Shown: positions 8,642-17,303, counted from the first letter of the stretch. The stretch: 64,000 nt of DNA from Burkholderia sp. SRS-46 (GCF_004343775.1 NZ_PTXL01000001.1:1302001-1366000), one strand, 5' to 3'. The notes: a model not told the origin generated them from the sequence alone. Numbers and translations are program-made.

Positions 8642-9430
8642 TCAGGCCGCCGCGCGCACGGGCCGGCAGGTCTTCACCAGCACGCCGATCAGCGCCGCGC
8701 CCAGCACGAAATACGTCGCCTCGACCCACGCGCCCGACAGCATGCGGACCTGGTAGAGCATCCCGGGCACGTTGGCGAGCGCATGCAGCGCGATCGCGAG
8801 CGGCAGCACGGCGCGCGAGCCGGCGCGCATCCCGCGCCACATCAGCACCGACAGCCCGACCTGCAGCACGAATGCCGCGCCGCGCTCGATCAGCAGCAAC
8901 GCCATCGACTGCACCGACAGCGTCGACAGCAGCACGTGCAGGCGCAGCACCGCATCGCCCGGCAAGCCCGCGAGCTGTGCGTCGAGCTGGCCGTGATTCG
9001 CGAGCCATGCGAGGTACGACCACTGCCCCCAGACGAGCACGCCGGCAAACCAGGCCTCCGCGCCGCCGTGGCCGATGCCGTTGCCGATCCCGCGGCCGTC
9101 GCCGGCCGACGCGCCATAGCGGCGCTGCAGGAACGCCATCCCGAGATAGCGGCCGACCTCCTCGAACACGCCGGCCGACAGCGCGCCATACGCGACGAAG
9201 GCGAGCGGATGCGTCAGCCAGCCGCCGGGCGACACCTGGCCCAGCACCACGCCATGGAACGCGCGCTGGAGCACCATCGCGAACAGCGCGAACACGGCGA
9301 TGCCGACGATCGTGTCGCGCCGGTCGAGGGACAGCGGCTTGCGCAGGTAACGGTAAAGGGCGAGCGGCAGCAGTGCGATGATCAGCGTGGCGGCGATCAG
9401 CACCGCCAGCGTGACGGGAGCAACAGTCAT
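8642..9430 (-). CDS. YhfC-family intramembrane protein (putative membrane protease)
   Basis: A 262-residue polytopic membrane protein with about seven or eight hydrophobic segments. The first is MTVAPVTLAVLIAATLIIALLP split by few polar residues. The diagnostic patch is SAGVFEEVGRYLGMAFL (about residues 80-97), the conserved glutamate-rich motif of the YhfC / PF10086 family, which is distantly related to CPBP-type intramembrane proteases. A proteolytic role has been proposed for the family from this motif; activity here is inference. AAGGA lies 7 bases before the ATG. It is cotranscribed with the 120-residue unknown downstream. Confidence 0.75.
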   Translation of the reverse strand: MTVAPVTLAVLIAATLIIALLPLALYRYLRKPLSLDRRDTIVGIAVFALFAMVLQRAFHGVVLGQVSPGGWLTHPLAFVAYGALSAGVFEEVGRYLGMAFLQRRYGASAGDGRGIGNGIGHGGAEAWFAGVLVWGQWSYLAWLANHGQLDAQLAGLPGDAVLRLHVLLSTLSVQSMALLLIERGAAFVLQVGLSVLMWRGMRAGSRAVLPLAIALHALANVPGMLYQVRMLSGAWVEATYFVLGAALIGVLVKTCRPVRAAA

Positions 9431-9483
9431 GTGATTCCTTGTTCGGGGCAGCGCACCTGCGCGCTGCGTGCCCCGAATGATAC

Positions 9484-10527
9484 TCAGCTTGCGGTCGACG
9501 CGCGCGCGATCAGCTCGCCGGGCAGCAGCGCGACGCGCACGTCGCCCGCCGCGCCATCGATCCGCTCATGGACGAATTCGACGGCCTTGTAGCCGATTTC
9601 ATAGGTCGGCTGACGGATCGCGGTGATGCCGATCAGCTCCGCCCACTCCGGATCGTCGATCGACACGAGCGCGGCGTGCGCCTGCCATGCCGTGCCGAAC
9701 CGCGCGCGCAGGTGCCGCGCGATCGCGAGCGCGACCGGCGCGTTCGCCGCGAACAGCGCCGCGCGCGTGCCGCGCTGCCCGGCCGCGTCGATGCGCGCGT
9801 CGAGCTCGGCGAGCGCGGCGGCCATCGCATCGGGCGCATTCAGGTCGAGCACGACGGCCGGCGCCGCCGGCCGCCCATGCGCCGCCAGCGTCGCGCGAAA
9901 CGCCGCCTCGCGCTGGCGCCGCGAGCTGACCCGCTCGAACGGCTGCACGACGAAATGGATCGCGTCGAAGCCGCGCTCGAGCAGATGCCGCACGCCCGTC
10001 TCGACCGCGTCGCCGTTGTCGAGGCCGATCAGGTCCGCTTCGAAGCCCTCGACCGTGCGGTCGACCAGCACCGCCGGGATCCCGCCGCCGCGCAGCGGAC
10101 GCAGCACGTCCTCCTCGGCGCCGAGCGCGTTGACGATCAGCCCTTCGACGCGGTACGTGGTGAGCAGCTGCAGGAAGCGGCGCTCCATCTCCACTTCATT
10201 CGCCGCGTGGCAGATGAGCGGCATGTAGCCGAGCGCGTGGCACGCGGCCTCGACGCCCTGCAGCACCTCGACGGTATAGGGATTGGTCAGGTCGGCCGCG
10301 AGCATGCCGAGCAGCCGGTTGCGGCCGCGCTTGAGGCCGCGCGCCATCTGGTTCGGCCGGTAGTTCAGCCGCGCGATGGCCGCTTCGATCCGCTGGCGCA
10401 GATCCGCGGACAACACGTGCGTCTCGCCGTTGAGATAGCGCGATACGCTGGTCTTGCCGGTACCGGCCTCGCGGGCGACGTCGCTGATCGTCGCGGGACG
10501 CGGGCTGGAGGGTTGCGAATCGGTCAC
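9484..10527 (-). CDS. ptxS: LacI-family repressor PtxS of 2-ketogluconate metabolism
   Basis: A 347-residue LacI/GalR-type regulator. The N-terminal helix-turn-helix and hinge are clear (ATISDVAREAGTGKTSVSRY, then LNYRPNQMARGLKRGR). They are followed by a periplasmic-binding-like effector domain (LLGMLAADLTNPYTVEVLQG). The GTG at 10527 is chosen because GAGG lies about 8 bases upstream and the helix-turn-helix then starts near residue 13; upstream in-frame sequence looks non-coding. PtxS in Pseudomonas represses kguEKTD and is released by 2-ketogluconate. Position after kguD and the palindrome before kguE support the same role here. The 378-bp gap to kguD suggests it also has its own promoter. 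Confidence 0.85.
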   Translation of the reverse strand: MTDSQPSSPRPATISDVAREAGTGKTSVSRYLNGETHVLSADLRQRIEAAIARLNYRPNQMARGLKRGRNRLLGMLAADLTNPYTVEVLQGVEAACHALGYMPLICHAANEVEMERRFLQLLTTYRVEGLIVNALGAEEDVLRPLRGGGIPAVLVDRTVEGFEADLIGLDNGDAVETGVRHLLERGFDAIHFVVQPFERVSSRRQREAAFRATLAAHGRPAAPAVVLDLNAPDAMAAALAELDARIDAAGQRGTRAALFAANAPVALAIARHLRARFGTAWQAHAALVSIDDPEWAELIGITAIRQPTYEIGYKAVEFVHERIDGAAGDVRVALLPGELIARASTAS

Positions 10528-10905
10528 TGTCGTGCCTCGCGACGTGCAATCCGCGCCGCGCTGCGCGCGGGCGGACGTTTGTTGTTGGATACGAAAGCCA
10601 ACTGGCGGACTCTCCTGTCGATCAGCGCCGATGCTTGCGCACCGGCCCTGCTCCCCCTGCTTCGCGGTCGGCCGGAACTCGCTGCAGCGCGTGCCCGGCC
10701 TCCCGGCAGATGCAATCGGCCGCGCCGGACCCGGCACGGACTCGGGCCGCGCGACGCGGGTGGCTACGGCCCCGCTTTCGACGCGACGAGCGGGCGATCA
10801 TAACGCAGCCGATGGCCCCGCACCAAGATCATCGACTCTAACCCATCGGCGCGCGCCGCACGGCATCGGCGCAGGCGCCGGGCCACACGCCGGCGGCCGG
10901 TGCGC
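10528..10905. other. Intergenic between kguD and ptxS
   Basis: A 378-bp GC-rich gap with no supported gene. It should contain the ptxS promoter and the 3' end of the kgu transcript. I looked for a second copy of the TGGAACCGGTTCCA palindrome and did not see one. Several short GC dyads (for example around 10870-10880) could be part of a terminator but have no T-tract. Confidence 0.4.
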
Positions 10906-11880
10906 TCAGCCGGCGCGCGCGGGCGTCAGCGCGTCCGGATTGACCAGGTTCGCGCGCAGCGTGCCGGCCAGCGCGCCGACCAGGTTTTCCGCCGCGCAGC
11001 GCGCCATCGCGTGGCGCGTTTCATGCGTCGCCGAGCCGATGTGCGGCAACGCGACCACGTTGTTCATCCGCAGCAGCGGCGAATCGGCCGCGAGCGGCTC
11101 CTGCTCGAACACGTCGAGGCCCGCGCCGCGGATCGTGCCCGCGCGCAGCGCGTCGATCAGCGCCGCCTCGTCCACCACCGGGCCGCGCGACGCATTGATC
11201 AGGATCGCGCCGCGCTTCATCTGCACGAGTTCGGCCGCGCCGATCAGGTGGCGCGTTTCGGGCGCCAGCGGCACCTGCAGGCACACGAAATCGGCTTCGG
11301 CGAGCAGCCGGTCGAGCGACACGCGCTGCGCGCCGAATTGCGCCTCGGCGTCCGGCTGCGCGGAACGGTTCGTGTACAGCACCCGCATCCGGAACCCGAG
11401 CGCCGCGCGGCGCGCGACCGCCGCGCCGATCCGCCCGAGCCCGACGATCCCGATCGTCTTGCCCTGCACGTCGGTGCCGTACAGGTCCGGGCCGATGCTG
11501 CGCTGCCAGTGGCCGGCCTTCACCCACTCCGCCAGCTCGACGACGCGCCGCGCCGAGGCGAGGATCAGCGAGAACACCGTGTCGGCGGTCGATTCTGTCA
11601 GCACGTCCGGCGTGTGCGCGAGCACGATGCCGCGCCGGGTCAGGTCCGCGACGTCGAAGTTGTCGTAGCCGACCGAGATCGTCGACCAGGCCTTCAGCCG
11701 CGGCGCGCCGTCGAGCATTGCCGGCGAAATCTTCAGGCTCGCGCCGATCGCGCCGTCGGCCTGCGCGAGCGCGTCGGCCAGCGCCGCGGCGCCGTCGGCC
11801 TGCACCACCTCGGCATGCTCGCGCAGATAGGCGAGCACGTCATCGGGCAGCGGCTTGTAGGCGACGATACGAGGCTTCAT
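10906..11880 (-). CDS. kguD: 2-ketogluconate reductase (D-isomer 2-hydroxyacid dehydrogenase family)
   Basis: A 324-residue NAD(P)-dependent enzyme. The nucleotide-binding loop is [16 protein letters not shown]. The catalytic Arg, Glu and His lie in [18 protein letters not shown] and ALPHIGSAT, the full set for this family. KguD reduces 2-keto-6-phosphogluconate to 6-phosphogluconate (or 2-ketogluconate to gluconate) in the cytoplasm; context selects this role. It is the last structural gene of kguE-kguK-kguT-kguD and begins 4 bp after the kguT stop, with AAGGAAAA upstream of its ATG. Confidence 0.88.
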   Translation of the reverse strand: MKPRIVAYKPLPDDVLAYLREHAEVVQADGAAALADALAQADGAIGASLKISPAMLDGAPRLKAWSTISVGYDNFDVADLTRRGIVLAHTPDVLTESTADTVFSLILASARRVVELAEWVKAGHWQRSIGPDLYGTDVQGKTIGIVGLGRIGAAVARRAALGFRMRVLYTNRSAQPDAEAQFGAQRVSLDRLLAEADFVCLQVPLAPETRHLIGAAELVQMKRGAILINASRGPVVDEAALIDALRAGTIRGAGLDVFEQEPLAADSPLLRMNNVVALPHIGSATHETRHAMARCAAENLVGALAGTLRANLVNPDALTPARAG

Positions 11881-11884
11881 CGAT

Positions 11885-13165
11885 TCATTTTCCTTGCAGC
11901 GGCGCGGCGAGCGGATGCGTATCGCGCGCCTGGGGTTTGACGGACAGCGTGAGGATCACCGCGGCGACGAGCGCGGCGCTCATGAACGCGTACGACGCGA
12001 CGGGCGAGCCGGTCGCCCCGTTCAGGTAGCCGACGAAATACGAGCCGACGAACGAGCCGAGCGCGCCCATGCTGTTGATCAGCGCCATCGCGCCGCCGGC
12101 GACGTTCTTCGGCAGCAGTTCCGGGATGATCGCGAAGAACGGGCCGTATGGTGCGTACATCGCAGCGCCCGCGACCACCAGCAGCGCATACGAGATCCAG
12201 AAGTGGCTCGAGCCGAGCGCATACGACGCCGCGAACGCGGCCGCGCCGATCAGCAGGAACGGCCACACGAAGCCGCGGCGCGAGCCGACCTTGTCGGATG
12301 CCCACGACGCGACGAGCATCGCGATCGTCGCGGCCAGGTACGGCAGCGCGGACAGCCAGCCGGTCGCGACCATGCCGAGCTCGGAGCCGTTCTTCACGAT
12401 CGACGGCAGCCACAGCACGAAGCCGTACACGCCGATGCTCCAGCAGAAATACTGCGCGCACAGCTTGATCACGGCCGGCGAGCGGAACGCCTCGCCGTAG
12501 TTGCGCATCGGCTTGATCGCCGCCTGCTCGGCCGCGAGCGCCGCGTCGAGGTCGCGCTTCTCCTGCTCGGTGAGCCAGGTTGCCTGCGCGGGCTTGTCCT
12601 GCACCAGGAACCACCAGCACACGGCCCACAGGATCGCCGGCACGCCTTCGGCGACGAACATGTGGCGCCAGCCGAATTCATGCACCAGGTAGCCGGACAC
12701 GACCGACATCCACAGCACCGTGACCGGGTTGCCGAGGATCAGGAACGTGTTGGCGCGCGAGCGTTCGTTCTTCGTGAACCAGTTGCTGATGTAGATCAGC
12801 ATGGCCGGCATCACGGCCGCCTCGACCACGCCGAGCACGAAGCGGATCGCCATCAGCGACGGAATGTTGCTGACGACGCCCGTGAGCGCCGCGCACGCGC
12901 CCCACAATATGAGGCTCACGAACACCAGCTTCTTCACGCTGCGGCGTTCCGCGTAGATCGCGCCGGGGATCTGGAAGAAGAAGTAGCCGAGGAAGAACAG
13001 CGCGCCGATCAGCGACGACAGGCCCTTGCTGATGCCGAGATCCTGGTTGATGCCCGCCGCCGCCGCGAAACCGTAGTTCGCGCGGTCGAGATAGGCGAGG
13101 CTGTAGGTGATGAAAACGATCGGCATGATCGTCCACCAGCGACGTGCGGCGAGATTGGCTGCCAT
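11885..13165 (-). CDS. kguT: 2-ketogluconate MFS transporter
   Basis: A 426-residue major facilitator protein of the anion:cation symporter type with twelve predicted membrane segments and a central cytoplasmic loop (about residues 190-225). The N-terminal half has [14 protein letters not shown], the usual ACS-family motif after helix 1, and [20 protein letters not shown] in helices 4-5. AAGGAG precedes the ATG. It takes up 2-ketogluconate for the KguE/K/D steps; substrate comes from the operon. Two tandem hairpin repeats lie in the 159-bp gap between kguK and this gene. Confidence 0.88.
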   Translation of the reverse strand: MAANLAARRWWTIMPIVFITYSLAYLDRANYGFAAAAGINQDLGISKGLSSLIGALFFLGYFFFQIPGAIYAERRSVKKLVFVSLILWGACAALTGVVSNIPSLMAIRFVLGVVEAAVMPAMLIYISNWFTKNERSRANTFLILGNPVTVLWMSVVSGYLVHEFGWRHMFVAEGVPAILWAVCWWFLVQDKPAQATWLTEQEKRDLDAALAAEQAAIKPMRNYGEAFRSPAVIKLCAQYFCWSIGVYGFVLWLPSIVKNGSELGMVATGWLSALPYLAATIAMLVASWASDKVGSRRGFVWPFLLIGAAAFAASYALGSSHFWISYALLVVAGAAMYAPYGPFFAIIPELLPKNVAGGAMALINSMGALGSFVGSYFVGYLNGATGSPVASYAFMSAALVAAVILTLSVKPQARDTHPLAAPLQGK

Positions 13166-13180
13166 GGTTGTGTCTCCTTG

Positions 13181-13271
13181 TCGACCGGAGTTGGCGCTTC
13201 AGCGCTTACTCCGGTCCCATGCTTCGCGGTCGACCGGAGTTGGCGCTTCAGCGCTTGCTCCGGTCCCATGC
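13181..13271. repeat. Two tandem 42-bp palindromic repeats between kguK and kguT
   Basis: Copies at 13181-13222 and 13230-13271 differ at one base and are 49 bp apart. Each folds into a hairpin: ACCGGAGT pairs with ACTCCGGT, and an inner GCGCT pairs with AGCGC. They lie inside an operon, in the leader of kguT, with no T-tract. This resembles REP-type intergenic elements that stabilise or process mRNA. A dispersed family elsewhere in the genome is likely but not visible here. Confidence 0.8.
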
Positions 13272-13324
13272 AAAACGGTACGTGACGATCGAAATGAGTT
13301 CGCGATTGTGCCGTGGACGGCATC

Positions 13325-14317
13325 TTATTGCGCGGCGAATGTTTCCTCTACGCAATCAGCCCGATTGGTGACGCTTTCGACACGATCGAGTTCGGCGCGC
13401 GTCGGCAGGCCTTCCGAGTCGCCGATCACCTGGATCGCCAGCGCGCCGATCCGGTTGCCGCGCGCGACCGCCTGCCCGACCGGCTTGCCTTCGAGCAGCG
13501 CGCTCACGACACCCACCGCGAAGCCGTCACCGGCGCCGACCGTGTCGACCACGTTCTCGACGCGCTCGCCATCGACGGTGCCTTCCCGGCCGTCGGCGCA
13601 CCGGTAATACGCGCCTTGCGCGCCGAGCTTGATCACGACGCCGCGCGCGCCCTGGTCCAGGTAAAAGCGCGCGATGTCCGCCGGCGCGTCGCGTCCGGTC
13701 AGTTGCCGGCCTTCGGCCAGGCCCGGCAGTACCCAGTCGGCGAGCGCCGCGAGTGCGTTCAGCGTGTTCGCCATCACCTCGGCGGACGGCCACAGCGTCG
13801 GGCGCAGGTTCGGATCGAACGAGATCGTCTTGCCGGCCGCGCGCATTTCGCGGGCCAGATGGAACGCGAGCTCGCACGACGACGCCGAAATCGCCGGCGC
13901 GACGCCGGTCAGGTGCAGGTGGCGCGCGCCGAGCACGTAGTCGGCCACGTAATCGGCGCACGACAGGTGGCTCGCCGCCGAGCCCTTGCGGAAATACTCG
14001 ACGGTCGGATCGCTGCCGTCGTCGTTGCGCGACTTCAGCTGGAAGCCGGTCGGGTAGCGTTCGTCGACCGTCACGCACGACGCGTCGATGGATTCGCGCG
14101 CCAGCGTGTCGAGCACGTAGCCGCCGAACGAATCGCGGCCGACGCGGCTCACGTAACCGACGCGAAAGCCGAGACGGGACAGGCCGATCGCGACGTTCAG
14201 GTCGGCGCCCGCGATCCGCTTCGTGAATTGCGACGCGTGCGCGAGGTGGCCGGGCTCGGCCGCGACGAACATCGCCATCGCTTCGCCGTAGGTGACGACA
14301 TCGAGTGATTGCTGCAT
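13325..14317 (-). CDS. kguK: 2-ketogluconate kinase (PfkB family)
   Basis: A 330-residue ribokinase/PfkB-type sugar kinase. The N-terminal motif VVTYGEAMAMFV and the C-terminal signature DTVGAGDGFAVGVVSALL, with its catalytic Asp, are both intact. KguK phosphorylates 2-ketogluconate to 2-keto-6-phosphogluconate using ATP in the cytoplasm. GGAGG lies upstream of the ATG. It follows kguE by 36 bp and precedes the two tandem hairpins. A KDG kinase role would also fit the family; the neighbours kguE, kguT, kguD and ptxS make 2-ketogluconate more likely. Confidence 0.88.
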   Translation of the reverse strand: MQQSLDVVTYGEAMAMFVAAEPGHLAHASQFTKRIAGADLNVAIGLSRLGFRVGYVSRVGRDSFGGYVLDTLARESIDASCVTVDERYPTGFQLKSRNDDGSDPTVEYFRKGSAASHLSCADYVADYVLGARHLHLTGVAPAISASSCELAFHLAREMRAAGKTISFDPNLRPTLWPSAEVMANTLNALAALADWVLPGLAEGRQLTGRDAPADIARFYLDQGARGVVIKLGAQGAYYRCADGREGTVDGERVENVVDTVGAGDGFAVGVVSALLEGKPVGQAVARGNRIGALAIQVIGDSEGLPTRAELDRVESVTNRADCVEETFAAQ

Positions 14318-14353
14318 GGGGGTATTCCTCCGGATCCTTCGTGCGTTCGTCCG

Positions 14354-15118
14354 TTACGCGGCCTCGAGCCACGCCACGCGCCGGCCCGCATCGCCCGCCA
14401 GGTCGGCGGCATCGAACGGAAACTCGATGCCGCGCGGCACGTCCCGCGGCAGCGCCGCCAGCACCGCGGCCACGAGCGCGTCGTGCGGCGCCGGCGCGAC
14501 CGCGAAACGGCGCGCGCCCTCGCCTTCGACGGCCTTGCAGTGAATGTATTCGACATGCGGCGCGAGCGCATGCGCGCACGCGAGCGGCGCTTCGCCCGGC
14601 CATTGCCAGTTGCCGATGTCGAACGTCATGCCGAGCGCGCGCGGCGCGCCGGCCGCGTCGAGCGCCGCGAACAGGTCGCGGAACTGCGCGAACGCGCCGC
14701 CGACCGCCAGCTGGCCGTTCTCGACCACCACGCGGGCACGGGCGCCGCGCGACAGCGCGACGATGTCGGCCGCGTGCGCATCGCCGGCATAGCCGCCGAG
14801 CTGGAACTTCACGAAGCGCGCGCCAAGCGCGTCGGCTTCGGCGAGCGCGCCGCGCAGCGCGTCGGTGTCGAGCGCGCCCGTGTCGGTGTACAGCGTCGCG
14901 GGGGTCGAATACACCGACCAGATGCCGTGCGCCGCCAGCTGCGCGCCGAGCGCGGCCAGCGCGTCGTGTGCGGCGTCGGCGTCGGACGCGAACAGCTCGC
15001 GCCGCACCTCGAAGCCGGCTGCGCCCGCCTGCGCGGCGGTCGCGACGAATGCCCGGTGGCCCTCCTGTCGCACCCGGTCCATCCCGAATGCGCTCGCCAC
15101 GATCACGATGTCTGCCAT
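14354..15118 (-). CDS. kguE: KguE, sugar phosphate isomerase/epimerase-like protein
   Basis: A 254-residue TIM-barrel protein of the xylose-isomerase-like family (PF01261). Conserved acidic and His positions include LVKFQLGGYAGDAHAAD-type strand ends (about residues 100-115), TFDIGNWQW and EYIHCKAVEG. KguE is the first gene of the Pseudomonas 2-ketogluconate operon; its exact reaction is not well defined. AAGGG lies 6 bases before the ATG, and the PtxS-type palindrome lies 23-36 bp upstream of the start, so repressor bound there would block this operon. Confidence 0.83.
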   Translation of the reverse strand: MADIVIVASAFGMDRVRQEGHRAFVATAAQAGAAGFEVRRELFASDADAAHDALAALGAQLAAHGIWSVYSTPATLYTDTGALDTDALRGALAEADALGARFVKFQLGGYAGDAHAADIVALSRGARARVVVENGQLAVGGAFAQFRDLFAALDAAGAPRALGMTFDIGNWQWPGEAPLACAHALAPHVEYIHCKAVEGEGARRFAVAPAPHDALVAAVLAALPRDVPRGIEFPFDAADLAGDAGRRVAWLEAA

Positions 15119-15140
15119 ATTGCCCTTCTATTGCCCGTAT

Positions 15141-15154
15141 TGGAACCGGTTCCA
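15141..15154. promoter_or_regulatory. PtxS operator palindrome before kguE
   Basis: TGGAACCGGTTCCA is a perfect 14-bp palindrome with the central CG step typical of LacI-family operators. It differs from the Pseudomonas PtxS site (TGAAACCGGTTTCA) only at the symmetric third positions from each end. It sits 23-36 bp before the kguE ATG. Binding is inferred from sequence and the ptxS gene in the same cluster. Confidence 0.8.
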
Positions 15155-15340
15155 TTCATGTGAAACGGATGGTGCGCCTCGGGCAGGGTCCGCGCCATAG
15201 TGGAAATCCCTAGGAATTCGCCGCGCCTGAATCCACCGCGAGGGGGCCCGGCAGCCCCGCTGCATCAGGTTGCGTGGCGGCCGATCTCGCCGAGCCACGC
15301 GCCGCGCAGGCACCGCCCCGCCCTGTCGCGTCGGCCCCGC

Positions 15341-16348
15341 TCATAGCGAGAAGAAGTCGACCTTCAGCCGCGGCACGTAATTCGACGGGTCCGTGTAGTA
15401 CTGGATCACCTGATCGTGGAACTGGTCGAACGCGTGCTTGACGTCGTGCATGTGATTGATCGCGCCGTGCGCGGCGTCGGCCGACACGTCGGGCGTGCGC
15501 GCGAGCGCCTGCTCCAGCAGGCCCGCATGGCCCGCGCCGATGTCGATGCGCATATGGCGCATCAGGCCGTCGAACACGTCCGCGTCGAGCCCGGCAGCGC
15601 GCGCGATCTCGCGCCACGCGCCGCGCGCGCCGGCCTCGTCCTCCGGGCTCGCCTCGATCAGCTTCAGGCAGCACAGGTAACCGAGCGACGACGCGCGGCC
15701 GACCTCGCACAGCATGTTCACGAGCGACAGCGTGCCGATCACGGGATGCGCGTCACGGATCTGCTCGCGCGGGATGCCGAGTCGCTCGACCGACGCGGCG
15801 ATCAACCCGTGATGCGCGTACTCGTCGGCCAGGTAGCCGCACAGCAGTTCGGCCGTCGCCGGGTCGCGGCAATGCGCGATCGCGGCGCCGACATGACGCG
15901 GCGCGAGCCGCACGAAGTGGTAGGTCTCGAGCAGCAGCCCGGCGATCAGGTCGCGGCTGGCCTCGCCCCGCTCGAGCATGCCGAACAGCCGGTGATAGCC
16001 GATCTGCGCGCGCCACATCCGGGTGCTGCACTCGACCCGTTCGAGAAAATCGGCCGCGGCAATCGTGGCGGCCGGCCGTTCGCGGCGCAGCAGGCCGAGT
16101 TCGTCCAGTTGCCCGACGATCGTCCGCACGCTGCCGAACGACACGTCCGAGCGCTGCGCGATGTCCTCGAGCGTGTGCCGCCCGTCCAGGTAGCGCTTCA
16201 TGCGCAGGAACGCGTCGCGGGTGCCCTGCACCTGCTCGAGCTCGAAGCGCTCGTCGCCCACGATCATCGCCAGCCGCTCGCCGGCCAGCGCCACGAGCGT
16301 GCAATGCCGCAGCCTCGGCCGCGCGCCGGTTTCCGTCGTCTCGCCCAT
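15341..16348 (-). CDS. Heme-oxygenase-like diiron protein with N-terminal PqqD/winged-helix-like domain (HDO-1)
   Basis: A 335-residue protein from an ATG with GGAG about 8 bases upstream. Residues 12-88 (FLRMKRYLDGRHTLEDIAQ, then a short helix and LDELGLLRRE) look like the small PqqD-like/winged domain that often binds peptide substrates. Residues 115-335 are all-helical with the three metal-site motifs of heme-oxygenase-like oxidases: E141-x2-H144, E176-x2-H179 and H265-x3-D269-x4-H274. Such proteins (UndA, PqqC, CADD relatives) use iron and oxygen on small molecules or side chains. It is transcribed away from the two short peptide genes and the HDO-2/3/4-GMC operon, sharing the 349-bp region between. 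The substrate is unknown. Confidence 0.75.
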   Translation of the reverse strand: MGETTETGARPRLRHCTLVALAGERLAMIVGDERFELEQVQGTRDAFLRMKRYLDGRHTLEDIAQRSDVSFGSVRTIVGQLDELGLLRRERPAATIAAADFLERVECSTRMWRAQIGYHRLFGMLERGEASRDLIAGLLLETYHFVRLAPRHVGAAIAHCRDPATAELLCGYLADEYAHHGLIAASVERLGIPREQIRDAHPVIGTLSLVNMLCEVGRASSLGYLCCLKLIEASPEDEAGARGAWREIARAAGLDADVFDGLMRHMRIDIGAGHAGLLEQALARTPDVSADAAHGAINHMHDVKHAFDQFHDQVIQYYTDPSNYVPRLKVDFFSL

Positions 16349-16697
16349 GTCTCCGTCTCCTGGTTCACTCGACCGCCCGCCGCTCCATTTCTCGAAACGA
16401 TCGCAGCATCCGCCGAGCCGGGAAAAACAATCGCACATGCCATTAAATCGATCTTGAATCGCGCAAACGTTGTACTAGATTATCTCCAGGATTCGTGTAA
16501 TTCAAGAAATCCGCAAATGCTTAAAATAACGTTCACTTTTACAAGAAAATAAATCGGGGCTCCATTCCATCGAATCATCCCACCGCATTTGAAGATCGGA
16601 GATGCCGCCGCTCCGGTGCCGCCTGGCCGCGGCATGGCTGCGTGCCGCGCTAACGGCGGCTGGGCGCTTGCGCCCGTTTTCATCGTCGGAGGTTGCT
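16349..16697. other. Divergent promoter region of the HDO/peptide cluster
   Basis: A 349-bp gap between HDO-1 and the first peptide gene. The stretch 16435-16560 is AT-rich and holds a possible sigma70-type pair reading right: TTGAAT (16454-16459), 16 bases, TAGATT (16476-16481). A long GC-rich leader of over 100 bases would follow, ending in a terminator-like hairpin close to the peptide start. No gene is supported on either strand. Confidence 0.5.
16662..16680 (+). terminator. Terminator-like hairpin in the leader of the first peptide gene
   Basis: GGGCGC (16662-16667), TT, GCGCCC (16670-16675) is followed by G and TTTT (16677-16680). The ATG comes 17 bases later, with GGAGG (16688-16692) between. 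A hairpin plus T-run this close upstream of a start would allow attenuation or readthrough control. The T-run is short, so activity is uncertain. Confidence 0.4.
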
Positions 16698-16904
16698 ATG
16701 AGTGAACCGCTTACTGTCATCGTCCCGCGAGGCACCAAGGTCGCCGTCAAGGAAGTCGACGCGCTGCACACCGTCGACCCGCGCGCCGGCGCCGATCGCC
16801 ACGCGCTGATCGTCGGCGGCGCCGATCTCAAGGTGGCGATCGCGAAACAGGCGGACGGCCTGCCGCTTTCCGCCCGGGCCGCGTTCATGACCATGTGCGG
16901 ATAA
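16698..16904 (+). CDS. Short peptide 1 of the HDO cluster, possible precursor
   Basis: Encodes 68 residues. GGAGG (16688-16692) lies at ideal spacing before the ATG, so translation is well supported. The N-terminal half is charged and strand-prone (MSEPLTVIVPRGTKVAVKEV). The C-terminal half holds a short Ala/Lys stretch and ends in AAFMTMCG, with the only Cys next to last. There is no signal peptide or membrane helix. I recognise no family. Size, position at the head of an oxidase operon and the odd C-terminus would fit a peptide substrate of a modification pathway. A small structural or regulatory protein is equally possible from sequence alone. Confidence 0.6.
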   Translation: MSEPLTVIVPRGTKVAVKEVDALHTVDPRAGADRHALIVGGADLKVAIAKQADGLPLSARAAFMTMCG

Positions 16905-17048
16905 ATATCTGCCAATGAATCATCCGCGCAACGGATGAAAGGAAATAAACCCGACATTTTCATTTCACCCCGGATTTCGCTGTAAATCCTCCAGCCCGAT
17001 TATTCGAATCAGGCCGGATGCCCTTGTATTTTTCAAACGGTGATCGAC

Positions 17049-17228
17049 ATGGCAAATACGCAGCAGGCAGCGGTTCATGAAGTGAAAAACGCCGAACCGG
17101 GCAAGAACGTGTTCGACGGCCACAAGGTGGATCTCTACATCAATACGGGCACGCTCGGCGGCAAGCACTACCTTGTCACCGTGAACAAGCCCGATGGCAC
17201 GCCGACGCTGATCGCGATCCACCTGTAA
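17049..17228 (+). CDS. Short peptide 2 of the HDO cluster, possible precursor
   Basis: Encodes 59 residues from ATG 17049; a GTG three codons earlier is also in frame. The ribosome-binding site is weak (ACGG). The sequence has a charged N-terminal half (AVHEVKNAEPGKNVFDGHKV) and a strand-rich C-terminal half ending PDGTPTLIAIHL, with no Cys. There is no signal peptide. GC-rich third positions fit a real gene. It lies 144 bp after peptide 1, with a CATCCG/CGGATG hairpin (16921-16937) in the gap, and 75 bp before HDO-2. The family is unknown; as a possible substrate or partner of the HDO enzymes it is a hypothesis. Confidence 0.6.
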   Translation: MANTQQAAVHEVKNAEPGKNVFDGHKVDLYINTGTLGGKHYLVTVNKPDGTPTLIAIHL

Positions 17229-17303
17229 TCGCCGCGGCACGGTTCAGCCAGTTGCGGGGCGAGCCGCGCGCCCGCCCCGCGCGCCCACTTCGGGAGCCTC
17301 ATC

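Noticed and set aside
13181..13271. Tandem repeats as a CRISPR array
   Set aside because: Only two units, 7-bp spacing, palindromic, no cas genes: an intergenic hairpin element instead.
9484..15118. Sugar operon as a possible novel pathway
   Set aside because: It matches the described kguEKTD-ptxS set from Pseudomonas; only the operator variant and tandem hairpins are noteworthy.
13527..15155. A 542-codon minus-strand frame across kguK and kguE
   Set aside because: Out-of-frame shadow of the two kgu genes; Arg-rich composition, no motif.
16915..16938. A seven-codon mini-frame between the two peptides (MNHPRNG)
   Set aside because: No ribosome-binding site; it coincides with the CATCCG/CGGATG hairpin and can arise by chance.
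16480..16963. Minus-strand frames opposite peptide 1
   Set aside because: No ribosome-binding site, low-complexity protein, and the plus-strand peptide frame has a strong GGAGG.
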